Shown here piece by piece: positions 1 through 5,834 of a DNA stretch of 7,176 nt. Source of the DNA: Chitinophagales bacterium (GTDB taxonomy: Bacteria > Bacteroidota > Bacteroidia > Chitinophagales > BACL12); NCBI GenBank assembly GCA_014380545.1, contig JACMJP010000389.1:1-7176 (forward strand), in the 5' to 3' direction. The notes beneath the pieces are model-generated. The model did not search any database. It was not told the DNA's origin and worked only from the letters and a program-made list of their open reading frames with translations. The position numbers were made by a program, and so were the translations under genes. How positions within the stretch are numbered: position 1 is the first letter of the stretch; each line of letters begins with the position of its first letter.

Positions 1-8
1 AATAATAT

Positions 9-152
9 ATGGAAGAAAATAATTTATTTTATTTGGCTTCTGGAAGCCTGATCAGGGCTACTTTTGCAAAAAAAATAATGACAGTAGCTGAAGCAGGAAA
101 AAAAAATTATTCTACTACAACAACAGGTAACCAAAAAATGGAAATTTTATAA
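9..152 (+). CDS. Doubtful 47-residue ORF at the left edge
   Basis: An ATG at position 9 opens a 47-codon frame that ends at TAA 150-152. An in-frame stop at 3-5 shows it is not the tail of a longer protein in this frame. The product is Lys/Thr-rich, with no signal peptide, membrane segment or motif that I recognise. The window edge leaves too little upstream sequence to judge initiation. The other two forward frames also stay open briefly, to stops at 20-22 and 49-51, so 1-50 could equally be the 3' end of an upstream gene in another frame. It is most likely a chance ORF and is listed only because nothing else explains 1-152. Confidence 0.12.
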   Translation: MEENNLFYLASGSLIRATFAKKIMTVAEAGKKNYSTTTTGNQKMEIL

Positions 153-156
153 CTGA

Positions 157-164
157 TATTTTTG
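157..164 (+). promoter_or_regulatory. Candidate -7 box for the T9SS cargo gene
   Basis: TATTTTTG is an exact match to the Bacteroidota -7 consensus TAnnTTTG. It would place a transcription start near 171, giving a leader of about 50 nt before the ATG at 225. No convincing TTG/TTTG -33 element sits about 20 bp upstream, so the call rests on one box in AT-rich DNA. Confidence 0.3.
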
Positions 165-224
165 ATATAATAAATTCTGAAAATATTTAATTGTAATTTC
201 ATTCCCGGATCGTATAAAATAATT

Positions 225-1412
225 ATGAAAACATCTATTATATTATTTTTTGGTCTTTCATTTTTTACTGCTTTAAACAGCAGTGCACAAAATTACCGTG
301 TAAAAAATGCTTACATCCAGTTTTTTAATGGTATTGAAATAATACCCCTTATAAATACCTCTTATATCTATTCAGGAACAAATGGCGGTGCATATAAATG
401 TGAAGCTGATTTTGCAGGCACTCATCCAGAAGAAAATAATTACCAGTTTAATCCTATTAATTATGATTTTTCTTTTCTTGATGGAATGGATGGTACAACG
501 CATCTTCCAATAATGAAATACACGAAACAATACAATGAGCATAATAAAGTTACAGAATACCTGGAACAGGCATGGGATGGTTATCATTATATGAATTACA
601 GAAAAACAATTTATACATATGAAGAAAATAACATGATAAAAAAAGCCCTTTACGGATGGGATGTAACTACATGGTATATTTTTGCTATTATAGATTTTAT
701 ATATTCTGATGTCCGCCTTACAGAAGAAATTCATACCTATTCCGAAGGAGCCGAATGGCTTAATTCATTAATGTATGCTTATTCATATGATAGCCTGAAC
801 AGGCTGGCATCTTATGAATTAAAATTATGGGAAGATGATGCATTTCAAAAATTCAGCATTTACACATTGCATTATAAAGATGCAGTGCATGTGGATACAA
901 TTAATTATGGCTATATAGGAGATACCTCGTATGTAACCGAAATTCAATATTATTATTCATATAATGAAGATGAAAAAATACAGCGGATCATTGTAAAAAA
1001 TGTTCCCGGTAGTTTGTATTCAACTTATAATTATTCGTTCGATGATAACGGAAATATTTCAACAGTTTTCCGGGTTCAGTCTGATACACCCGAAGCATAT
1101 GAAACTACAATAATTACATGGGAAAAATATGATACTATAGAACATACTTTTTCAAGTGAAGATATTAATATATATCCTAATCCGGTGCATGATGAATTAT
1201 ATATTAGTTTTGATAATTCGGATCAATCCCCTGTAACAATAAATATATATGACCTGTACGGAGAACTTGTAAATACAATTAACAGCAGCGGCAATCAAAT
1301 TGTATGGAACCTCACAAATGCATCCGGAGGCAGGGTTGCAAATAGTATCTATATCATAAAATTTGCAAAGGATAATGATTCTATAAATACCAAAAAAATT
1401 ATTGTAGTGTAA
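225..1412 (+). CDS. Secreted Tyr-rich repeat protein with T9SS type A C-terminal sorting domain
   Basis: This 395-residue protein is predicted to be exported and then sent through the type IX secretion system to the cell surface or medium. Residues 1-21 form a Sec signal peptide: a Lys, a hydrophobic stretch, then Ser-Ser-Ala-Gln, with cleavage near Ala21. Residues about 314-395 are a Por-secretion/T9SS sorting domain: YPNP at 317-320, an IYDLYGELV-type strand at 341-349, a GGRVANSIYIIKF-type turn and strand at 368-380, and the terminal KKIIVV. Between them lie about eight degenerate repeats of about 28 residues (roughly 103-303), anchored on Tyr-x-Tyr/Phe-x-Asp/Asn/Glu and recalling YD-type beta-hairpin repeats. 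Tyrosine makes up about 10% of residues. No catalytic motif is visible, so the role is unknown; adhesion or an extracellular structural part is a guess. The gene appears monocistronic. The sorting domain is certain in kind, the function is not. Confidence 0.9.
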   Translation: MKTSIILFFGLSFFTALNSSAQNYRVKNAYIQFFNGIEIIPLINTSYIYSGTNGGAYKCEADFAGTHPEENNYQFNPINYDFSFLDGMDGTTHLPIMKYTKQYNEHNKVTEYLEQAWDGYHYMNYRKTIYTYEENNMIKKALYGWDVTTWYIFAIIDFIYSDVRLTEEIHTYSEGAEWLNSLMYAYSYDSLNRLASYELKLWEDDAFQKFSIYTLHYKDAVHVDTINYGYIGDTSYVTEIQYYYSYNEDEKIQRIIVKNVPGSLYSTYNYSFDDNGNISTVFRVQSDTPEAYETTIITWEKYDTIEHTFSSEDINIYPNPVHDELYISFDNSDQSPVTINIYDLYGELVNTINSSGNQIVWNLTNASGGRVANSIYIIKFAKDNDSINTKKIIVV

Positions 1413-1533
1413 TGATATTCCATTGACAACTCAAAAACACTTCAAAAAAAATTAATACTGCTATGCACTGTCTGGTATTTCATTTGTTCAAATTATGTAA
1501 TGCATATACTCTATAAAAATTAAATTTTTAAGT

Positions 1534-2097
1534 ATGGGAAAGTTAATAGTGTACAATTTCGTATCCCTTAATGGTTATTACAAAGGCCTAAAGGATGACA
1601 TCAGCTGGGCAAAAAGCGACTCAAAAGGAGAACAGGAATTCGCAGCTGAAAATCTTAAATCCGGAAACATACTTCTTTTTGGAAGGGTTACTTATGAGAT
1701 GATGGCAGGCTACTGGCCGTTACCTGATGCTGCTAAAAATAATCCGCTTGTTGCTGACGGAATGAATAAGGCGGAGAAAATTGTTTTTTCAAAAACATTA
1801 AAAAATGCGGAATGGAATAATACCAGGATCATAAAAGATAATATGGAAGAGGAGATAAAAAAACTGAAAGAAACTTCCGGAAAAGATATGACATTACTTG
1901 GCAGCGGAAGCATTGTAACACAGTTTGCAGACATGGGGTTAATTGATGAATTCCAGATAATGGTTCATCCTGTAGCAATAACAGAGGGCACACCTATTCT
2001 AAAAGATATTAAACAAAAATTGGAACTAAAACTTACAAGTATAAGAGAGTTTAAAAGCGGTGTTGTTCTGCATTGTTACCAACCTATGAAAAAGTAG
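1534..2097 (+). CDS. DHFR-like / RibD C-terminal-domain family oxidoreductase
   Basis: This 187-residue single-domain cytosolic protein belongs to the dihydrofolate reductase-like superfamily of RibD C-terminal/YwjB-YyaP-type proteins. Visible family signatures are an N-terminal strand followed by SLNGYYKG at 11-18, FGRVTYEMMAGYWP at 49-62 (helix and nucleotide-binding loop), EKIVFSKTL at 81-89, the Gly-rich LLGSGSIV at 121-128 that normally contacts the NADPH phosphates, and GLIDEF plus HPVAITEGTPIL at 135-156. The length is normal for the family. Asn13 stands where many relatives have Asp in SLDG. These proteins are usually assumed to be NAD(P)H-dependent reductases, but most have no known substrate, and this one should not be read as a true folate DHFR or as riboflavin-pathway RibD, since no deaminase domain or rib genes are nearby. 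The start is preceded by an A/T-rich leader without Shine-Dalgarno, as elsewhere in the window. It probably has its own transcript. Confidence 0.88.
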   Translation: MGKLIVYNFVSLNGYYKGLKDDISWAKSDSKGEQEFAAENLKSGNILLFGRVTYEMMAGYWPLPDAAKNNPLVADGMNKAEKIVFSKTLKNAEWNNTRIIKDNMEEEIKKLKETSGKDMTLLGSGSIVTQFADMGLIDEFQIMVHPVAITEGTPILKDIKQKLELKLTSIREFKSGVVLHCYQPMKK

Positions 2098-2270
2098 CAA
2101 AAAAAAATTTTTGATCATTAGGATGCGTTTGAAATAGTAAAATATTTTAAATGGTAATTCCCGGCTCCGGTAAACATCATTATTAGTTCAGTGTAGCTTA
2201 GATACATGGTTGTAATTGGTGGGAATAGTATTTCTATTCTTCCTATTTTTATAGATCAAAACCATTCTTT

Positions 2271-3836
2271 ATGCATTTCAAAATTTTATTATCCTGTATT
2301 TTCCTTTTCACACAGTTAGTGCATGCTCAAACCATTAACAGCAGTGAAAGAATGAAAGAAATAGTTAAATACATTAATGAAGAATATGCTTATGATATAA
2401 ATATTGACTCCATACTTGATAAAATGGTGTCTGATTACCTGAATGATACTGCCACAATTCATGCATTATTTAAACATCTTGATCCACATTCAAATTATAT
2501 GGATGAAAAGGAATACAAAGAATTAAAAGTAGGGTTATCCGGAAATTTTCAGGGTGTAGGGCTTGTGTTCACCATTTTTAATGATACCATTCTTATAACA
2601 AAAGTATTTGACGGAGGTCCGGCAGAAAAGGCGGGACTAAAAACAGGTGATAAACTTATTAAAATAAATAATAAAGATTTTATAGGAAAAGGATTGAGTT
2701 ATGATGATGTTATGTACACACTAAGAGGCGCAAAGGGAACAGAGGTGGAATTAAGTGTAAAAAGAAATAATAAAGATGATTTAATTCATCTGCATGCTAC
2801 CCGTGATAATATTTCCATAAAAAATGTAGAAGCATTTTATATGCTCGACAAACAAACAGGGTATTTAAAATTCAGTTCTTTTTCTGATAATACAATAAAA
2901 GAAGTGCATGATGCATTACAACAATTAAATGCAGCAGGGATGAAAAAACTGATACTTGATCTGCGGGATAATTATGGAGGATATTTTAGTGCAGCAATTG
3001 GAGTGGCGGATGAATTTTTACCTGAAAATACATTGCTGGTTTATACAGAGGGAAGACCGGGAACAAGAAAAGATACTTACACAGAGAAGCATGGATTATT
3101 TGAAAAAGGACCTATGATAGTGCTTGTGAGTGAAGCCACTGCCAGCTCTGCAGAAATATTAACAGGGGCATTACAGGATAATAAAAGGGCAGTCATTATG
3201 GGTAAAAGAAGTTATGGAAAAGGGCTTGTCCAAAATTTATTTCCACTTGCGGATTCTGTTTCAGCAATTAAATTAACTACTGCACGATATTTTACTCCTT
3301 CCGGAAGATGTATTCAGCGCTCTTATGATGAGGGTGTTGATACATATAATGAAGAATATATTGCAATACTTAATAATAATGGTGTGCTGCCCGACAGTTT
3401 AAAAAAAAATAAAAATATTGACTGGGGAATTATTCCCGACAGGTATGTTGCAGAAGACACAACGCCGGTAAATAAATTATTTAACCAGTTATATTACCGG
3501 TATCATCTTTCACAAGTTGCATATTCTTACTATGCTGACCATATACAACTTTTCGAAGCATATAAAACTGCTGATGAATTCAATAAAAATTATAAACCGG
3601 ATGATATATTATTTGAAAAATTTAAAAAATATGTTGCTGAACAGGAAAAGTCTCCTGATAATTATTATCCCGAATTAATATATACAGATGCAGAATTAAA
3701 TAATGCCCGCACTAAAATAGAGACGGCATTTAAAGCATACTTTGCACAGGCGAGATGGGGAGATGCAGCCTACTACACAATTATAAATTCCATGGATGCA
3801 GAAATAATTGCAGCAAAGGATCTTTTAAAAGAATAA
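2271..3836 (+). CDS. Exported S41 family C-terminal-processing-type serine protease with PDZ domain
   Basis: This 521-residue protease of the CtpA/Tsp family would act in the periplasm or cell envelope. A Sec signal peptide (residues 1-19, ending Val-His-Ala before Gln20) is followed by a helical N-terminal region containing LDPHSNYM (70-77), then a PDZ domain at about 86-165 (GVGLVF at 95-100, GGPAEKAGLKTGDKLIKINN at 115-134). The peptidase core spans about 185-345. The nucleophile is Ser292 in the motif TASSAE, and the general-base lysine is Lys317 in SYGKGLVQ, with Gln321 following. The 25-residue Ser-Lys spacing equals that of E. coli Tsp. The nucleophile motif differs from the common SASASE but keeps the Ser in register. 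Residues about 385-521 are a helical tail of the sort common in Bacteroidota S41 proteins. Substrates are unknown. TATTTTTA at 2244-2251 could be a -7 box, but no well-spaced -33 box accompanies it. The stop codon abuts the terminator of the convergent operon. Confidence 0.93.
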   Translation: MHFKILLSCIFLFTQLVHAQTINSSERMKEIVKYINEEYAYDINIDSILDKMVSDYLNDTATIHALFKHLDPHSNYMDEKEYKELKVGLSGNFQGVGLVFTIFNDTILITKVFDGGPAEKAGLKTGDKLIKINNKDFIGKGLSYDDVMYTLRGAKGTEVELSVKRNNKDDLIHLHATRDNISIKNVEAFYMLDKQTGYLKFSSFSDNTIKEVHDALQQLNAAGMKKLILDLRDNYGGYFSAAIGVADEFLPENTLLVYTEGRPGTRKDTYTEKHGLFEKGPMIVLVSEATASSAEILTGALQDNKRAVIMGKRSYGKGLVQNLFPLADSVSAIKLTTARYFTPSGRCIQRSYDEGVDTYNEEYIAILNNNGVLPDSLKKNKNIDWGIIPDRYVAEDTTPVNKLFNQLYYRYHLSQVAYSYYADHIQLFEAYKTADEFNKNYKPDDILFEKFKKYVAEQEKSPDNYYPELIYTDAELNNARTKIETAFKAYFAQARWGDAAYYTIINSMDAEIIAAKDLLKE

Positions 3837-3870
3837 AAAAAATAAAAAAGCCCTGCATCTTCTGCAGGGC
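3837..3870 (-). terminator. Intrinsic terminator of the minus-strand MetE-like/AhpD-like operon
   Basis: A perfect 8-bp stem (GCCCTGCA 3850-3857 pairing with TGCAGGGC 3863-3870) encloses a 5-nt loop. Read on the minus strand, it is followed at once by a run of T interrupted by one A (3849 down to 3837), the classic rho-independent layout, 72 bp beyond the AhpD-like stop codon. On the plus strand there is no T run after the hairpin, so it should mainly serve the leftward operon. The T-run side begins at the base next to the protease stop codon. Confidence 0.85.
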
Positions 3871-3942
3871 ACCCTTCAAAACCATATACATGATAGAAAA
3901 TGAAAACTTAAATCATTACTGTACTTACTTCAGGAATGGCAC

Positions 3943-4470
3943 TTAAATAACCGTCTTCGCCAGCATTCTTCCTGTTTCAAAATAATCTTCAACAGGCTCT
4001 GGTTGAAATGTATTTAACCCGTCAACATACCTGTTATACATGCAAAATGAAGCAGCAATTAATATTGCATCGTGTATTTCAATTTCTGATGCTCCTGCAT
4101 TTTTTGCACGGTCAATATCTTCCTGTTTCACAAGCTTTCCATCCTGTTGCACTTTGGCAGCAATATTTAATAAAGATTTAAATTTTTCACTGATAGGTGC
4201 TGCTTCAAAATCCTGCAAAATGATTTCAACTGCTGAAATTCCTCCCTTTAAATCATGTGCAGCACTTGCACCATGACTTCTGTAACAGAATAAAGTTTTA
4301 TTTCTGTAAGAAGTAAAAGCAGCAATTATTTCTCTTTCATTTCTGCTGAGAGAAGACGGCCCTCTTAATAAAACTTCCACTAATTCATTCATTGGTTTCG
4401 CCGTTTCAGGGCGAAACATCATAGGCCCGATAATTCCGGGAACACCTTCGGGTATTGTTATATAAGCCAT
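3943..4470 (-). CDS. AhpD-like / carboxymuconolactone decarboxylase family protein (peroxidase-related)
   Basis: This 175-residue all-helical cytosolic protein is of the AhpD/carboxymuconolactone decarboxylase fold, near the group often annotated as uncharacterised peroxidase-related enzymes, with the length typical for that group. The core motif lies at about 42-67: Glu47, then Cys62 and His66 in FCYRSHG, matching the Glu-x11-Cys-x2-Cys-x3-His proton-relay motif of AhpD except that the first Cys is replaced by Thr59. A second signature, NRYVDGL at 146-152, is typical of the family's later helix. With one active-site Cys it cannot form the internal CxxC disulfide. It may use an external thiol, act as an isomerase or decarboxylase-type enzyme, or have another role. 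It lies 45 bp downstream of the MetE-like gene on the same strand and before a strong terminator, so the two are almost surely co-transcribed. The leader contains a short TTTA repeat. Confidence 0.87.
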   Translation of the reverse strand: MAYITIPEGVPGIIGPMMFRPETAKPMNELVEVLLRGPSSLSRNEREIIAAFTSYRNKTLFCYRSHGASAAHDLKGGISAVEIILQDFEAAPISEKFKSLLNIAAKVQQDGKLVKQEDIDRAKNAGASEIEIHDAILIAASFCMYNRYVDGLNTFQPEPVEDYFETGRMLAKTVI

Positions 4471-4472
4471 AA

Positions 4473-4487
4473 TTTATTTATTTATTT
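4473..4487 (+). repeat. Short TTTA tandem repeat in the leader of the AhpD-like gene
   Basis: Three TTTA units plus TTT lie immediately upstream of the minus-strand ATG at 4470, reading as AAAT units on the transcript. It sits where a ribosome-binding region would be and gives an unstructured A-rich leader, which is common in Bacteroidota. The tract is short, so length variation is possible but not shown. Confidence 0.6.
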
Positions 4488-4499
4488 TTGTGATAAATT
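4488..4499 (-). promoter_or_regulatory. Near copy of the ATTTCATCACAA element upstream of the AhpD-like gene
   Basis: On the minus strand this reads AATTTATCACAA, which equals ATTTCATCACAA with one C missing, or 10 of 12 positions when aligned without a gap. It ends 17 nt before the ATG, close to the 15-nt distance of the matching copy before the MetE-like gene. It could be an internal regulatory site or a shared leader/translation element. The region is AT-rich, so a chance match is possible. Confidence 0.4.
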
Positions 4500-4515
4500 A
4501 AAATTCAAAAAACAA

Positions 4516-5595
4516 TTAAACTGCAACACCTATTTTATTTAATATTTCCTCTGCCATTTTAGTACCTTCTATGCGGGCTTTAATTTTTGCAAAAGCAATA
4601 TCCTGTGCAGTGGATGTATCGTCAGCAAATGGAGAAAATCCGCAATCATCTGTTGTTCCTAATTGTTCAACAGGAATATATTCAGCAGCAAGTAAAATAA
4701 GATCACGAATTTCTTCAGGTCTTTCAACAACCGGATTTAAAACATCGGTTACACCAATAAATACTTTCTGGCCAGGTCTTAAAGAATATTTAATTGCCTC
4801 CAACACTTCTTTTTTATCTTTTTCTGCAGCAAATTCAAGATAAAAATTTGTTGCATGCAATTCAAATAATAAAGGAAGTAATTCAGCATATGGTATATCT
4901 GCGCTATGTGTTGAATCATGATCTCCTCCCGGGCAGGTATGCACACCTATTTTCTTTTTTTCTTCCTCACTAAAGCGGTCAATAACCTGGTTATTCAGAT
5001 CAATGAACATTTTTAATAATTGTTTTGATGGATCTAATTTTATCGCCAGCCTTGCTTCTGTAAAATCTATCTGCACATTATATGCTCCTGCATCAAGGCA
5101 CTGCCGTATATCTTTTTCAGTTTCATTTATAAGATCAGCAATAAATTGTTCACGGCTATAATTTTCAATTCCGTTTGCCGGGTAAATTAAACTAATAGCG
5201 GATGCAGAAATTACCGCCTGCTTTACAGGATGCGATGTATATTTCTTTGCTTTATTTAAATACTGCACTGCATAATTGCGATATTTAAATGGTCCTGCAG
5301 TTAACTGGGGAAGCTGTCTTGTGTGACCGTCAGCAAAAGGAATCACAACACCATCTGCCGCAAGATATTTATTACCATGCAGCGGATAGGTTATAAAGCT
5401 TGCCTTTGACTGTTCGCCATCTGTAAGTACCGCAGCACCTGTTTCCTCCATTCTTTTTATAACAGCAGCAATAGCATTATCAAATAAAGTTGCAAGTGCC
5501 TCAGCACTCAGGTTTCCTGCTGCATTTTCTTTCATTGCATTTATAAGATCTGCAGAGCGGGGAATACTTCCTATTGGTTCACTTGTTATTCTCAT
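4516..5595 (-). CDS. Stand-alone MetE-type catalytic domain protein (cobalamin-independent methionine synthase-like methyl/alkyltransferase)
   Basis: This 359-residue cytosolic protein matches only the C-terminal catalytic half of cobalamin-independent methionine synthase (full MetE is about 750 residues), a zinc-dependent TIM barrel that moves methyl or alkyl groups onto a thiol. It begins with the characteristic IGSIPR at 8-13 and has DGEQSK at 59-64 and QIDFTEARLA at 175-184. All four expected zinc ligands are present: His219 and Cys221 (HTC, followed by PGGDHDSTH), Glu254 (YLEFA) and Cys318 (TTDDCGF). The polyglutamyl-folate-binding N-terminal domain is absent. Known short relatives include folate-independent 'core' methionine synthases and epoxyalkane:coenzyme M transferase, so making methionine is one option, not a given. 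It is the first gene of a two-gene operon with the AhpD-like protein, divergent from an MFS transporter. A good promoter and a repeated element lie just upstream. The family is secure, the substrate unknown. Confidence 0.9.
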   Translation of the reverse strand: MRITSEPIGSIPRSADLINAMKENAAGNLSAEALATLFDNAIAAVIKRMEETGAAVLTDGEQSKASFITYPLHGNKYLAADGVVIPFADGHTRQLPQLTAGPFKYRNYAVQYLNKAKKYTSHPVKQAVISASAISLIYPANGIENYSREQFIADLINETEKDIRQCLDAGAYNVQIDFTEARLAIKLDPSKQLLKMFIDLNNQVIDRFSEEEKKKIGVHTCPGGDHDSTHSADIPYAELLPLLFELHATNFYLEFAAEKDKKEVLEAIKYSLRPGQKVFIGVTDVLNPVVERPEEIRDLILLAAEYIPVEQLGTTDDCGFSPFADDTSTAQDIAFAKIKARIEGTKMAEEILNKIGVAV

Positions 5596-5610
5596 TATTG
5601 AAATTATTTT

Positions 5611-5622
5611 TTGTGATGAAAT
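5611..5622 (-). promoter_or_regulatory. ATTTCATCACAA element, left arm of the 12-bp inverted repeat, MetE-like leader
   Basis: On the minus strand this reads ATTTCATCACAA, 15 nt before the ATG of the MetE-like gene and just downstream of the predicted transcription start near 5630. It is the exact reverse complement partner of 5709-5720. Its place overlapping the early transcribed region would suit a repressor operator or an RNA leader element. Confidence 0.5.
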
Positions 5623-5636
5623 ATTAATTTACCGAA

Positions 5637-5669
5637 TAAAAGTAGGCCTTCCGTTTTTTTGCAGCAAAA
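5637..5669 (-). promoter_or_regulatory. Bacteroidota-type promoter of the MetE-like/AhpD-like operon
   Basis: On the minus strand TTTTG (5669-5665) is followed after exactly 20 bp by TACTTTTA (5644-5637). This fits the Bacteroidota primary-sigma pattern TTTG (or TTG), a spacer of about 19-21 bp, and TAnnTTTG with one mismatch in the last base. The predicted start lies near 5630, leaving a leader of about 35 nt. It is the best-formed promoter in the window. Confidence 0.55.
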
Positions 5670-5708
5670 CACTTTACTATTTATTTACAAGCTTTATAAA
5701 TCATTTAC

Positions 5709-5720
5709 ATTTCATCACAA
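5709..5720 (+). promoter_or_regulatory. ATTTCATCACAA element, right arm of the 12-bp inverted repeat, upstream of the MFS gene
   Basis: This is identical over 12 bp to the element in the MetE-like leader but on the opposite strand, so it points toward the MFS gene, 114 bp before its ATG. It lies upstream of the operon's -33 box on the other side. A direct repeat CAAGCTTT (5688-5695 and 5726-5733) brackets it. No clear TAnnTTTG promoter for the MFS gene could be found in this interval. Confidence 0.5.
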
Positions 5721-5834
5721 CTATTCAAGCTTTCAGAAACCTGATTTGTAAATTAATTTAATATAGTATTAATAAATTGTAAAAATCATTATAGCATTCA
5801 TTCTTTTGTTTTATTTCGTGTTTCAAATGAAGTT

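Noticed and set aside
1534..2097. True folate DHFR or RibD riboflavin enzyme
   Set aside because: The motifs match the wider DHFR-like/RibD-C single-domain family; there is no deaminase domain and no folate or riboflavin gene nearby.
2099..2113. A-run followed by T-run after the DHFR-like gene, as a terminator
   Set aside because: The arms are pure A and T with no GC stem, so a stable hairpin is unlikely.
2244..2251. TATTTTTA before the protease gene, as a promoter -7 box
   Set aside because: The nearest TTG lies 25 bp upstream, outside the usual spacing, and the leader would be only about 12 nt; left as a remark in the gene entry.
5758..5772. TTAATA-TAG-TATTAA palindrome upstream of the MFS gene, as an operator
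   Set aside because: The arms are only six A/T bases in a very AT-rich stretch, so it is easily explained by composition.
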